Source: Amblyomma americanum (lineage: Eukaryota; Arthropoda; Arachnida; Ixodida; Ixodidae). Taken from it: a DNA stretch of 64,000 nucleotides. Both the position numbers and the translations under genes were made by a program. The notes under the pieces were generated by a model, which was not told the DNA's origin, did no database searches, and was given only the letters and a program-made list of their open reading frames with translations. The first letter of the stretch is position 1; every line of letters starts with the position of its first letter. Shown piece by piece: positions 9,891 to 21,689 of this stretch. The stretch spans positions 48,421,507-48,485,506 of the forward strand of contig NC_135505.1 in NCBI RefSeq assembly GCF_052857255.1, in the 5' to 3' direction.

Positions 9891-11826
9891 CTTTCTTTAT
9901 CTTGTCTTTGGCGGCCACCAGCTCATGCCTCAGCTTGCACGCAGGAACGTGAGCGACGTGCACACCGTAAGTGCGCAGAACGCGAGCCAAAGACTCGCTC
10001 ACGCCCGGCACATATGGGATAGCGGCTCGGGCTCGGCAAGGAGGAACAACTGGTTCTGATGGGCGTGAAGACCGTTGAAGAACAGAATCCACGAAGTGCT
10101 TGGGGTAGCCGCATTCACTCAATTCTCGGCGCACTTGTCGTAGGTCAGCAGCCCGATCTTCTAACCTTGGGCAGATGTTTTTGGCACGTCGAACGTGGGA
10201 AGCCACGACGGAGCGTTTGGGGCAAACCGGGTGGACAAAATTAAAATGAAGATACCGGCCTTTGTGGGTTTCTTTTCTATAAACTTTGAAAGAAAGGCGG
10301 TTTCCACGGCGTTCCACCAAAACGTCCAGAAAAGGAAGACGGCGTGCAGCCTCCTCCTCTACAGTGAATTGAATGGAATCTTCCATGCTATTGATGTGAT
10401 CGGTGAAAGGACCTAACGCATTCTTTTTGATAATACAGAAACAATCGTCGACGTAACTCACAAAAACCTTTGGGCGCGGTTCGAAGGTAGCCAGTGCGCG
10501 AGCTTCTATTGCTTCCATGGTAAGGTTTGCGGTTGTGACCGATATAGATGCGCCCATAGCAGTGCCATGAACTTGTCTATAGACTGTACCCCGGAAAACA
10601 AAATAAGTGTTCTCAAGGCAGAACTGCAACAGCTTCAGAAGATCCGATGCTTCGATAGGGGTTCTTTCACACAATCCGTCGTCATTCTGCAGCGCTGAGC
10701 GGCACACCTCCACAGCCAGATCCACGGGTACGCTGGTGAACAGCGATTTCACATCAAAGGACACCATGACCTCGTCGTCCTCCACCGTGACATCACGTAC
10801 TTTTTCAATAAAATCGAAAGAGTCACGTATGAAAGTCGAGCCCTTTCCAACGAGTGGCGCAAAAACCTTGTGTAAGTAGCCCGACAAGCGGTATATGGGC
10901 GACCGTGTAAAGTCAACTATTGGTCGCATCGGGACGTTTGGCTTATGGATCTTCGGGAGACCATACAAGGCGAGAGCTGACCCATTGTGGCAGAGGAGCT
11001 TGAAATAAAGTGACTTGTGGTCCGGTGGAACAAATCGGAAGACGTCAGTGAAAAGAATCTGCAAGTTTCTTTCTACCTTGAGCGTAGGGTCCCGCTTCAG
11101 CGGCAAGTACGTACTGTCGTCCTGCAGAAGGCCAGTCATTTTCTCAACGCAGTCGTTGCTGTCCAGGATGACGGTAGCGTTGCCTTTGTCAGCGGGAAGT
11201 ATAATAATGTCCGTGTTTTTACGCAGGCTTTTGATGGCATCACGCTCCTCGGAAAGAAGGGGGGTCGGAGGATGTCGCGGAAGCTTGGCAAGGATGCTGA
11301 CTGCACGAGTTCGGGCCTCATCTCGGTGGTTGTTATCTACTTGACCTATAGCGCGTTCGACAGCACAGACGATTTTTCTTGCGTCCGGCGCAGGTCTCGT
11401 GTTAAAGTTTAACCCGAGCTTCAGTGCGGCGAGTTCTGCTCGAGTAGGCCTGTAAGAAGACAGGTTGTGGACTGTCGAAGTGGACGGGCCAGGCGCAAAC
11501 ACTTTTTCGCGAGGCAGCAGCCTTGATAACTTCTTTTGGTGGGAAAACTCTCGTTGGCGGGACTGGAGGCTCACCTTGTAGTTAGCATGTAACTGGATGC
11601 TGGCGAAGTCGTCCGGACACTGGTGCTCGAGGCGGCGACGAGCACAGAATACTTCGTTTTGCAGGTGCCTGATAGAGGCTTTACAATCTAGGATCCTGGC
11701 TTGAAGCAGTTGCCGTTCCGCTCTTGATACCACGCTGGGGCCAAAGGCCGTGTCAACAGGTCGCAGCAGACGGAGGGATCTCAGAATAAGGCTTCTAGCC
11801 TTGGCGCCGGAGAGACGGCTGATGGC
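9868..11826 (-). pseudogene. Penelope-like reverse transcriptase (about 650 codons)
   Basis: Reverse transcriptase of the Penelope-like element. The frame is open from a TAG at 11827-11829, and no ATG start is evident near its beginning, so the true start may be lost or further upstream. Recognisable parts in order: RLLRPVDTAFG N-terminal region, ILPADKGNATVIL, LYGLPKIHKP, MRPIVD, SFDVKSLFTSVPV (motif with the first catalytic D), QVHGTAMGASIS, SYVDDCF (the YxDD catalytic box) and LPFLDVLVER. All catalytic aspartates are present. It runs into a stop at 9868 because of a one-base shift before the GIY-YIG domain. Confidence 0.85.
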
Positions 11827-11834
11827 CTAGGCGA

Positions 11835-12250
11835 GATGCTGGCCCTTGCGAAGTACGCCGGAAAAGGGCGTTCGTTACCCGATAAGACCAAGGTCTGCGC
11901 TTGACAGAAGCCGTCGGATTCCGGGAACTACTCAAGATACCTTCACAAGGAGCCGACCGAAGGCAACAACGGGGATGCAAGGACGAGCCAGGGGAAGCTG
12001 GAAAGGAGGGCCGAGAAGAGAGGGGGAGAGGAACGAGAAGAACGGGAGTGACGGGTGGTGGATGCCGAGACGAGATATCACATCCCGACGGCAGAGTGGT
12101 GTCACCGCAGTTGTGAATCGATGTAAATAAATTACCCACCGTGTAATTGGAATGTTTGGTGTAGTCTGGCTGAATGAAGAGAAGAGGAAAACAAAATAGT
12201 GGAGGGAAGAAGGAAGCTGCCAGACTGGCGCAGTCGACAGCATCTCCCGA
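11835..12250 (+). repeat. Possible LTR end with tRNA-Ser-type primer site
   Basis: The plus strand has AATAAA at 12126-12131, then at 12219-12222 a TGC-CA end, and three bases later TGGCGCAGTCGACAGCATC (from 12226). From memory, that resembles the tRNA-Ser primer-binding site of 17.6/297-type gypsy elements. This suggests the 3' edge of an LTR and the start of an internal region to the right. I could not find the other LTR or any readable Gag or Pol, so this is tentative. It may also include the 5' end of the Penelope-like element. Confidence 0.35.
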
Positions 12251-12810
12251 CGGACCGGCCATGGGACTCATCGAGACAGCAACAAATGGCCCAAGGCTGA
12301 GCGACCATCTAGGGCGCGGACAGGAGGCCAAGCCATCTCCTACAGTGAAGCAGGTTGGTCTCTTGTAGGTCCTTCAGCTGGGCACTGTTAAAGTGTGAGC
12401 GGGGAGGAGGTGAACAGGCGAGTAGGAGATAGGCAGATGGAGCTGGTTGTGAACACCAATGTAGCACGCGTCAGCGGAGGGCCATAGTTGTCTTTCGCCG
12501 ATGAGATGGCTCTGCTGAAATAGATATTGAAAATTTCGGAAGCCAAATTGGCAAAAAAATGCGGTACAAGAGAGAGGTCAGGGAAGAGGTGGTCGGTGTA
12601 AAACAAGAGGCGGTGCGTCCGGAGAAAGGCGGGCACCGCGGAGCATTTTGAGGTAGGCCAGAGAGCGGTAGAGACAGTCCGCAGACTGGAAGGCCCGAGT
12701 GGCAGCGCTGAGGTCGTATTTGCGAGACAGGAGGTAGGCCAGAGATCGATACTCGAATGCTCGAGTGGTGACACTGCGGTGTCAACCTGTCAGAGGAGCG
12801 CTCTGTCGAT

Positions 12811-13248
12811 TTGAAGGAAGCTGATGAAGACAAGTTTGGCAGTGGAAATCTCTGTGCTGCGGCGAGCAGGCTGGCAACCGAGAAAGATGCGGTCATTGAG
12901 GATGTCAGACCTCCGGAGCGGTTGGAAGTGGCAGCCGCAGTAGCGGAACGGGTGACTGCACTGAAGGAAGATAGTGGCAACAAACAGGAATGCGCAGACG
13001 CAGCTGCGGCTGTAACGGCCACCGCAGTAGAGCAGACCGGTAGAGCTGGCACAGGAGGCATACAAATGCTTCAGAGCGCGAAAATCCCACGCTCGAGCAA
13101 ACCGGCGGCGCTACGTCGAGGGAGACTGGCGAACGCGCAAGAGTGCGTGCTCATGATGCAGCAGCAGGTGAAATTCTGTTTGGCAGCGGAGGGAAGATCG
13201 TGGGCTAACCGTGTGCGCGAATGGCGTCACGGGAGTAGAAACAAGTGA
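12811..13248 (+). CDS. Unknown charged/Ala-rich frame
   Basis: A 146-codon open frame rich in Ala, Glu, Lys and Arg (for example KEADEDKFGSGN, AAAVAERVTALKED), with no motif I can name and no ATG at its beginning. It follows the primer-site-like sequence at 12226 by about 600 bp, which would fit a degenerate Gag-like region, but no zinc knuckle is present. The GC-rich base composition alone may explain the open frame. I do not claim it is translated. Confidence 0.2.
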   Translation: MKEADEDKFGSGNLCAAASRLATEKDAVIEDVRPPERLEVAAAVAERVTALKEDSGNKQECADAAAAVTATAVEQTGRAGTGGIQMLQSAKIPRSSKPAALRRGRLANAQECVLMMQQQVKFCLAAEGRSWANRVREWRHGSRNK

Positions 13249-13249
13249 A

Positions 13250-14035
13250 AACGACGCGACTGGCAAATGAGCCTGAGTGGACAAGTCACCAGGGTGGCGG
13301 AAAGACTAAGCTGCGCTTCGCAGAAAGGCGCATGGAGAGAACGCGTGGTCAAAATTTTAGCAAGTGTCAGATGGCGCTCTGTCACATGCCGTACGACAGG
13401 GGACGGCCAATTGCACTAATCGTCAGGAGGTACGCGCCGTCGCAGATGACCAGTCAGGGCGATCGCTTTGAATGTACTGACCGCCCTCCGCCGCGGTGGG
13501 TTTAGAGCATACTGTGGCGTTCGAGATGGCAGTTGTGCGCAGAAGATAGCGACGCGAAAGCTGACAAGCTGCCGAGATTATAGCACCAGCTACATTAGTA
13601 AGGGGATCGGGGTGACAGGGGTAACGCTGTTCCTTCGCCCTTTGTTTTAATGGTGTTGTAGTGCCCGGGGCAAGGATCGCGGGACGCCAGCGGAGCGCGG
13701 TTCTGGTGTGGCTGTGTATGCGTTCCGTGGAGGCACGCAGCAAAATGGCGGTGGAGGTGCCGGGCGCACGGCCCTATCGCATCCTAACTTAGCCAGAGGA
13801 AACGGCCGGCACGTTGTGTTTGTTTGTGCGTGCTTGCCGCTCAGCGGCGACGGACGAGAGACCCCCCCCCCCCCGCCCCCCCGAACTGCCTGACTGCAAC
13901 GGTATCGATGTCGGCTTGGAACTGAACGCATGTTGTTGCGTTTCAGTTAGCAAAATGGCAGAGTGTCATAATTTACCTTGGAAACATGTTTTTTCTTCTC
14001 AGCCGAGCTTAAATCACGTTCAGATTTAATGTAAG
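13250..14035 (+). other. GC-rich stretch, possible promoter/first-exon relic
   Basis: A CpG-rich segment with an AAAATGGCGG box at about 13742 (YY1-like), a C-rich run at 13862-13882 and an ATG at 13954 in good context (AAAATGG). That ATG opens only a 24-codon frame (MAECHNLPWKHVF...), which closes with TAA at 14027. A strong donor-like TAATGTAAGT follows immediately at about 14027-14036. This resembles a CpG-island promoter with a short leader, but no downstream exon was recognised. Confidence 0.25.
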
Positions 14036-15739
14036 TTCTGTATTTATCGTAATTTCTTCAGGTCTCGCCAATTCCAGCAAAAACAATTATTGTGTGGTCG
14101 CTCACTTCAATATCCGTGCGATATTTCATTCTTTATAATTATTTCATTCATTGTAAGTATTGTTAAGCTATTATATTTATTTATTGTAATTTAATTATTT
14201 TATACAACTGGCGATTGCCCATAGAAAAATATTCTGTTTTAAGATGAGCAACTTTTCAAATGTAAATATTAGTAACATCATGTGAAAAAGATCTCTTAAC
14301 TGCCCAGTTGACTCGGATGGTGTATAAGCCGGAGTGGGTTCAATTAGTTCATAGACTTTCATTTAGACAGGACATCGGCAGCGCTCTTGAGCCTAACGAT
14401 GCACTCGTTTGTTGCGTATATAACGCTTTAGGTTTATGATGGTCCCGCACGCTGAAGTTTGTTGATAAATGCATCCTGCACTGAATCGCTTCCATTTCAA
14501 CGTCTTAGGTGAAGCGCAAACTTGTTCAAACAAAATAAGTTTTTTCAGGCGCAAGACTATGTTTCCGTGAACTACATTACCATATAAACGGAAACAATTC
14601 ATGCCGCTATTTCCACAAGGAGTGGCACCACACAAGACTGTAAAATATTATAGAACTGATTCTACTCCGAAACAGTGGTGGAGGCCACCTACGCAATGTC
14701 AAAATTGCATTAAACATCTTGACATTTTATACATGAGGTTATCGGTACTTTTCAGCTCTCTTCCGTCCTGCCCTAAAGAAATAGTAAGCTGACTATGCCG
14801 AACATCCTGAATGCTAATATCATTTAGCCCCACTTTGATTTGACCTACAAAGCCAATGGCTTTTTCTAAACCTTTAGTTCCAATCAAGATCAAGGTGTAT
14901 AGCCCAATTTTCTGGGCTGCAAATGCAAGTGAGGTATGGTGACGAATAATTTCTTAGCAGTAGTACACTTTGACTGCTTTGGATGCCCAACCGTTTATTA
15001 CTAGACAAAGCGCGTATGCAAAACTGTGTTTTGTACTTATAGCTAAATCGTCCTCCATTCGTAAATCCTCTCGGAATAAATCCTGTGCACTGGTGGGAAG
15101 TAATTCGGCAGTCTTCCTAAATGTTATTTTAATAGCAATAAAGAAGTCTCAGCTATTACCGTTTAGTTTTCGTTTAGTTTACCGTTTATTTTCCGTGCTC
15201 ACTAAAAATTGTATTTTTTTGCGGCGAAAGTTGCCCCATTTGAACAACGCTTGTCCTTCGAGAAGGCGCAGGCGGAACTAGCGTGTCTACACATGCAAAG
15301 AATATTCTTCTCTCTGAGATAAGTGGTTTTCCTGGCTGAATTTTCAGTACCAGAAGCGCAAAGCAAACCTGCACCATTTTGTCCACTCTGAGTTTAACTT
15401 TAAATAAACAAACTGTAGTTAATCTAAACGCTATGAAAGCTGGAGGTATTCTATAAATCAGATTTTAAGCCAAATTATCATGAAATACTTTCGAAATAGG
15501 GCACAATGCTGAATCCCATTAGCCATATGTTAAGGAGCCACTCGAAGCACCAAACTTATTATTGTTTTTGAATTAGTAAAAATACCTCCGAGGAACAAAT
15601 TACACCCAAGGTATTTCCTGTGACTGTCATTGTGTTAGCTGAAACGTACCCACAAGCACTCTGTTTAAAGTTGAATTTGCGACTTCTGCTCTATTTATCA
15701 TAAAATATTCCCTAATGGCAACTGGACGAAATGTGGTCT
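14036..15739. other. AT-rich stretch, no clear gene
   Basis: There is little coding signal. The best candidate is a minus-strand frame of about 81 codons at 14699-14943 (contains LAFAAQKIGLYTLILIGTKG and RHSQLTISLGQ). It looks protein-like but I cannot assign it to a family. The remainder is AT-rich with scattered stops in all frames. Confidence 0.4.
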
Positions 15740-16387
15740 GTGTTAGGCCTTAATTTTATAGTTTAACTAATATTATTAAACAGTTTCTCTGGATTTAGAA
15801 TTGCCAGGTACAAAAGGCGTTCCAAGGTAATCTGACTGAAAATCGGCGAGGCTGTTTTGTAAAGCTCCATCAAATTTCACGTTTTTTTAATGTTTCGAAC
15901 TCTAGGTGAATTCTGCACATTAATCAAAGTGTCTGTCCGTTCTGGAAGTGTACATTTTGTGCAACGGTATTAAAAAAGATGGGTTAACACTGACAAAAAT
16001 TTTAGCCTGAGGTTTTTACTATTCCTTGTCCGATTGTTGTCCTTAAAACTGCCCTTATTGGAATGCCTTACTTTTCAGTAATGTTTGTGTTTTTTTTGCG
16101 GCAAAATTACTGAAGCCAAAAATATCTCTGCACTAACAGAAAAGTTTTCATAGAATAAGTGAAGAAATAGTGAGAATCCACAAAACTTTATTTCATTTCC
16201 CGCAGGGATGCAAACTAGCGACTTTGAGATTGCTAAATCGGCCTTTCCCGCCTGCGTGATATACGATTTATTTTGCCAAGAAAACAACTGAATTCCTTGC
16301 AAAACTAAGCACAAGTCCCTTGTGTGCACACATTTACACATCAAATATAAGAACTTCTTTGAAAACTAAAGTGGTCATGGGACCTCG
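15740..16387 (-). repeat. Unnamed interspersed repeat, copy 2
   Basis: The reverse complement of this stretch aligns with 8113-8749 over its whole length, with the shared boxes listed there. Similarity starts at GAGGTCCCATGA (plus 16376-16387) and reaches the AAACTATAAAATTAA box at about 15755. In this copy the sequence continues leftward past 15740 with no LTR, so the full repeat is longer than 650 bp and its far end is not defined by the two copies available. Confidence 0.7.
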
Positions 16388-17384
16388 ATTACCGTTCCTG
16401 TCTGAACAGACCCTCAATACCTGGACAGGTGGCACGTGAGTAGCCTGCTATAAAATAGCCTTCAGAAAACAAACAAGCAGCCAAACGAACACAAAATGGC
16501 CTAATGGGGGAAATGGCCATTAAGAGTGCTAACACACAAAAAATTGGGAATGCTTTTTTTCTGTGCGCAATACACACGGACACTTTAGTTTCCCTTGCAT
16601 GTCCGTACAGGTTAAGCATCACGCTTGTTTCATTGCAGAGCCGCTCGATGCACTAGTATCATCGCTTTTCTCGAGGGTTCTTACGTGCAGGGCTGCAGTT
16701 CTTATGAAGAACGCTGCGGTACAAGTCTTTCAATGCGTCACACGCCGACCGTATTGTGATGGACGAAATTAAAGCGAAGATAATATGAACGTATGTTTAA
16801 AAAATTGACAACATTTAGGCTACCTCTATCTGTGGCCCGCTTTATACAATATGAGGAATCATTATGTACTTTTATTTTGTTTTTACCGCCATGGTAAGAG
16901 ATTTTGAGAACCATCAGATTTCAAATACTGCATTTTCTGCTTTCTATTTCTAGGCCACGTTCGATGACAAAGAATCAAACAGAACAAACATGACAAAGCT
17001 GGGACGTAAGCTGAGCACCTCTTTAGGCAATAGTGAAGCGCCGAAATGAGAGAGACGTTTATATGCAACGGATTGGAGTTGAGGCATAATCTGAATGAAG
17101 AAAAGGGACCTGACAATTTATGTTAATGATGGAAAGACGTAGCAACAATAACATATTTCGGTCGAGACCTATACCATGAAGTGGAGAAAGGGATGAAGAG
17201 AGTGGAAGAAGAAGATAAAGAGCCCCGTGGAAGAGCAGTCTAAAAAAATTCCAATAAAGGGATGATTAGCCTGCGCTAATATACAACACAGCACACTGGA
17301 GCCATCCGCGCAGCACCTTCAGGAGGCTGCAGCCGCGTCCATCGGCCCCTTAGCCGTGAGCCATATGTAGTGAAGAAAGTACAC
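16388..17384. other. No recognisable gene
   Basis: Short frames only, and none of them matches a family I know. Confidence 0.5.
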
Positions 17385-18060
17385 CTTTATAGAGAAATAT
17401 AGATATAAACGATGCTCACCGCGCTTCATTTGTCTTACTACGCCCACCGGAGGGCTGCAAAAGCCTCTCTCATATTTTGCAAATTAACCCTCTCCTGTGC
17501 GAGCTGCGGCCAGCCTATCTCCGCAAAATTCTGAATTTCATCGGCACAGCTAACTTTCTGCCACACCTTGATACGGTTCTCTTCTCTTGAAATCAACTTC
17601 GTTATCGTTAATGATGATCAGTTATGTTGCCTTCACATTACATGCCCTGCCCAAGCGTACTTCCTCCTCTTGACTTCGACTACGATGTCATTTACCCGCG
17701 TTTTTTTTCCCTGACCGACCCTGCCCTCTTCGCGTCTCTTAACGTTGCACTTATCATTTTCCTTCACTTAGCTCGCTGCTTCGTCTTTCAGCTGAACCCT
17801 TTAGACCCATCCTTATACTATGCCTGTCTAGCTCATTGATCATGTGTTACAGTTCATCTCTTGAGTAACTTAGCAACGCAACGTCATCAGAGAATATTAG
17901 ACTACCAGAGTATTGTTTACTGACCATTTTCCCCAGTTGTTGAAACTATAAGCCTCTGTATACCTCCTCTGAACACGCGGTGAATACCAATGGCGAGATC
18001 GCGTCTCCCTGCTCCACACTCTTCATAATGAGAATTTTACTGCTGGCCTAATCAGGACTG
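17385..18060 (-). pseudogene. RTE-like non-LTR ORF2 C-terminal half, decayed
   Basis: The minus strand reads, from right to left, an EQGDAISPLVFTA box at about 18015-17975 (RT motif with QGD), then IFSDDVALLS at about 17905-17880 (the YxDD catalytic box with Y replaced by F and the second residue S). Further on come HMINELDRHS and, at about 17680-17640, a decayed segment corresponding to the AGHVMR motif that follows RT in RTE-like elements. The last part (WPQLAQERVNL-like) ends near 17430. Stops and frameshifts occur throughout. Clade assignment is by motif memory only. Confidence 0.6.
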
Positions 18061-19673
18061 CGATAGCTGCTCTCCCGCTGCAGATATCTTCTAGTGTTTC
18101 AGGTCTGAAACAATCAAGCAGTGGAAAAACGAGTCCGTAACTGAGAAGGTGACTGAAAATAGCAACACAATCTTTCAAAGAATCTGCAGCAAAGAAACTC
18201 GCAGCAGTAGTAGTTTTACCCGCAAAATTCAGCACAGCTTTAGAAGTGTGCCGACTGCTGAGTACGCTCATCGTAGCTTTCTTAGCTTCATTGCTTCGCT
18301 TTCAACCCTTTGCCGAAACGAAGCGGCCGCATCTTCTAACGACTTGTGCATATATTGCTCTATGTTCTACAAGTAATTGCCTTAGAACCACGAAGACTGG
18401 GGATGTACACAATTTGTTGTCTTCATTTCCTTCTTGTTCGAAATGGTTGTATAGTATACATTTTCTTAAATGGATGCGCACTGCAGGAGAACAAAATATT
18501 CTTGACCGCGATCTGCAGATTTGGAATTTTCATGAGACCGAAATATTCTCGTCTTCTTCGCTGTAACAGCTACTTAATTCGCAGATAATTTGTCGATATG
18601 AGAACTTTATTTTTCGATGATATTCAGATTATAGTCAATTGTTTACAAATGTAGCCGCCAAAAACCTTGCGCCAGTTCTGACTATATCTCCATGTGTGAT
18701 TTTCCATGGTGGGAAGAGGACTGAACAAAATTGTTTTGATTAATTTTTTTCTAGGGAGGAATCTGTGTAAATTGATACTAGAAACTCCGAACCAAGTTGT
18801 TTTGTCAACTCATTTTAGTGACGAATTCCACTTGCCTAATTGGCTTGCTGGGAGTGCCTTGGTAAGTATCCTTGTTTTGACACTGCAAATAAATACAGGA
18901 TATAAAGCGCGTTTAACAAATTATCTTTCTATTAGGAAATTTTGTTTTGGAGAGGATGGAACTGCACTCCTTTAAACAAGAATTCAGAAGATGGGTGAAA
19001 TATTGTGCTAAAGCTATGAAAATAACTCATATATACCGGTGGGTGCTGGTGGGTGGTATTAGGCATTATATAGTTACCGATCTCCTTCGCGCAAATGTGC
19101 CACGTTCTCAATGCAGCTAAATTTGACCACATGACTTAGATATGATGACCCTACTCTGATGAGAATACGATGGCCCTATTCTGCACCAGAATAAGACGTG
19201 CTATCGTGGGTATGGGCACTCATTGCACGTAGGCAGGAGCACTACAATTTTGCAACCGACGTTTGAGCATATTGGCATATGGGGCAGTTCGAATGCACCA
19301 TCCGGGATTCTCAACACAGCGTTCAAAGTAATACTGCTGCAATAACATCAAATCTGGAAAGGATCGCAAACTATTCTACACATAGCACGAGGGTACGAAC
19401 GAATTCGCTAACATCTCAGGGTGAGGCACACTGGTCGCGCAGTCCCAGGTTGCACATCGCGGCTTCTCTACCGCCCAACCTGCAGAGGCGGCCCATCGTT
19501 CATCGAACCATCTGTTATCAGCGCTGCTTCAAGCTGGCTCTTTGGACACGCTCAGTACAAAGCACGGGAGACGAGTGAAGGTTATCGCTGTTTTATACAG
19601 CGAAGAGCTGGAAGAGAGACTTATCCATGATGGTTTTCATCAGAAGTCTTAATGCACAGCTACGTAGTTGCCG
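18061..19673. other. No recognisable gene
   Basis: AT-rich sequence with short frames only. No transposon or host protein similarity was recognised. Confidence 0.5.
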
Positions 19674-19915
19674 CCGTGGCTCAGTCGCTATGGCGCTCCG
19701 CTGCTGCCTCGAAATACGAGGGTTTGATTCCGGCCACTGCGGTTGCATTTCGATGGAGGTGAAATTCTAGAGGCCCGTGTACTGTGCGATGTAAGTGCGC
19801 GTCAAAGATCCTCAGTTAGTCGAAATTTGCGGAGCCCTTCATTATGGTGCCCTTCATAACCTGAGTCGCTTCGGGACGTTAAACAAAAACCAAGAACACC
19901 CCCTAAACAAAACAA
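19674..19915 (+). mobile_element. tRNA-derived SINE (tick Ruka-like)
   Basis: The head is tRNA-like, with an A box TGGCTCAGTCGC at about 19681 and a B box GGTTTGATTCC at about 19731, as needed for RNA polymerase III transcription. The body carries GAAATTCTAGAGGCCCGTG, a GTCGAAATTTGCGGAGCCC stretch and CCTGAGTCGCTTCGGGACG, then a CAAAAACC-type A-rich end. The same body recurs at 48033-48255, 52335-52556 and 63310-63470. From memory this is the common tick SINE type. No target-site duplication was visible. Confidence 0.85.
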
Positions 19916-20439
19916 TTGGAGTGCACCTCATGCGGCCGTGACAGCTTCGTCTTCTTAGCGGCTCAGAGCGCAGATGGCCAGAGGCTAGGCTGTTCGCGGG
20001 TTGTTTGTGGGACGACAGGGGTAGCGACGGCCGCCTTCGCCACAGAGGTGCCGTTCGCAGTATACTGCAATTTTATTAAGGGATTACATTTCTCGACTAC
20101 TGTTTCACCTCTGTTTGACAAAAAAAAACATTGTGCGCTACCATGAGATGGGTCACTGCGCAAAAGCTGTCAGTTCTCATGTAAACGTTTTTAAAACGAG
20201 GTAACTGCGAGTAAGCTCAAAGGAAGGTCGCGGAAACTGGAGGCAGTGGCAGGATGGCTTTGCGCAAACAGAAGCGCTGTAATCAGAGGGTGATAAGATA
20301 AAGCAAGCAGTACAGTGATCTAGGAGAATTTAATTCGCACCACAGCGATTGCGTTAGTCGTTCAGACTCCTGCGGCCAGCTCTGTGGTGACGCGTGTGTA
20401 TAATTGCAGAGCGTGCTGAAATTCTGGGCCAGTAACCTC
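19916..20439. other. No recognisable gene
   Basis: Short frames only, with nothing assignable. Confidence 0.5.
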
Positions 20440-21000
20440 TATGCGAGAAGCTTGTCGTTCAGTCATAAATTTAACGTTGGCATCACGTGAGAATGGGGTA
20501 CCTGCATGGTCAATAGAGAGCTCAGGTACATCTAGTGACCACTTTTCTATAATATTTATTCTATCCTCTACTCTCAGAAAAAGGGGCGCAGCCATGAAAT
20601 TTATAAACTACATCTAGAAAAAAAATTGATGTAGTAGTAAGTGGTTTTATTAAAGTGATAATAAAAAGGAGGGGAAAGATTTTTGCTAGTACCGGCTAAG
20701 AAAGGATTGATGTCTACCTCACTATCCTGTATAGTACAAGTTGAGCAGAAAGAACTAAGCGGGAAATTTGCTTTCTACAAGATGGTGGGGTATCTGCATG
20801 GTCAAGAGAGACCTCAGGCACATCTAGTGATCACATTCCAATAATCCTTATTCTACCCTCAACCCTCAGAAAAAGTGGTGCAACCATGAAATTTATAACA
20901 GATATTTCGTAAAAAATTGATGTCTGCCTCACTTTCCTCTATAGTTAGCTCAAGCTCAGCAGAAAGAGCTCAGTGGGCAATTTACTTTCTACAAGATTGT
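20440..21000. repeat. Local direct duplication, second copy shortened
   Basis: Block 1 (about 20490-20790) and block 2 (about 20781-21000) share, in order, TGGGGTA.CTGCATGGTC, CTCAGG.ACATCTAGTGA, CTCAGAAAAAG.GG.GCA.CCATGAAATTTATAA, TTGATGTCT.CCTCACT.TCCT.TATAG and a CAGAAAGA.CT...TTTCTACAAGAT end. The offset is about 291 bp at the start and about 210 bp at the end, so block 2 lost roughly 80 bp internally (the stretch between ATTTATAA and TTGATGTCT). The minus strand of block 1 has a 78-codon frame with no recognisable domain. Confidence 0.7.
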
Positions 21001-21689
21001 GTTCAGCGCTCTATATTCTTCGCGTGTGCTACAGACCCTGCCAGACAACCGTCTTCATGGTGGAAGGAGGAGTATGAGAAACCTTAAAGTCGTAGAACAG
21101 CAGCCTGGAAAAGCCTTTCCTACAATCGGAGCCGAGCTAATTCGATAAATTATAAATTATTCGTTGCGTCTTTTAATAGTCCTGTAAAAAAGCAAAGGAG
21201 GAATAAAATCTAAATTTAAATACGTACCTCTCAAGTCCCCATATTAGCAAGACTGTTTAGATACATATCACAGAAATAAGAACTCTCCGGCCTGCAACCA
21301 CACAAAGTCAACAGTGTTACCTCCCCAGGAGGCTAAGCAAAAGCTTGACCACATCGCTCAGTGGCTGGCTTCACGTTTCCATATACAGAGAACGGAATCT
21401 TTACACACACTGACTTCAGCTCGGACTACACTGAGGTCGACGTGCCGGAGCTCCTGCCAATTGTTTCCTGAATGCAGTCTCGTGCCCCGGGATCTGATAC
21501 GGTTACTGTTGACATGCTGAACATTTTAGCACAAAACTTCACAACTGACCTTCTGGATATAGTGAATTCGTCACTGTAAAAACAAGATTCATCATAGTTC
21601 GAAGATAGCGAAAATAGTTTTGCTTTTCCAAAATATAAAAAATATACGGCCAATTTGTTTAAAATCAAATTTAGTAACGTTTATAGAAA
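21001..21689. other. No recognisable gene
   Basis: There is no family similarity. The I-like ORF2 relic may begin near the right end. Confidence 0.45.

Larger units (their letters stand above)
9404..11830 (-). mobile_element. Penelope-like element (RT + GIY-YIG endonuclease)
   Basis: The minus strand carries a Penelope-type reverse transcriptase followed by a GIY-YIG endonuclease and a 3' region with a hammerhead-like motif. Its 3' end, in element sense, lies at about 9404, where the host gypsy Gag frame stops. The 5' boundary is unclear: the reading frame is open back to a TAG at 11827-11829. The order RT then endonuclease is the canonical Penelope arrangement. One frameshift separates the two domains. 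Confidence 0.85.

Noticed and set aside
11795..12331. 178-codon minus-strand Ser/Pro-rich frame
   Set aside because: Low-complexity translation of a GC-rich flank. No continuity with the Penelope RT frame, which has its own stop at 11827-11829.
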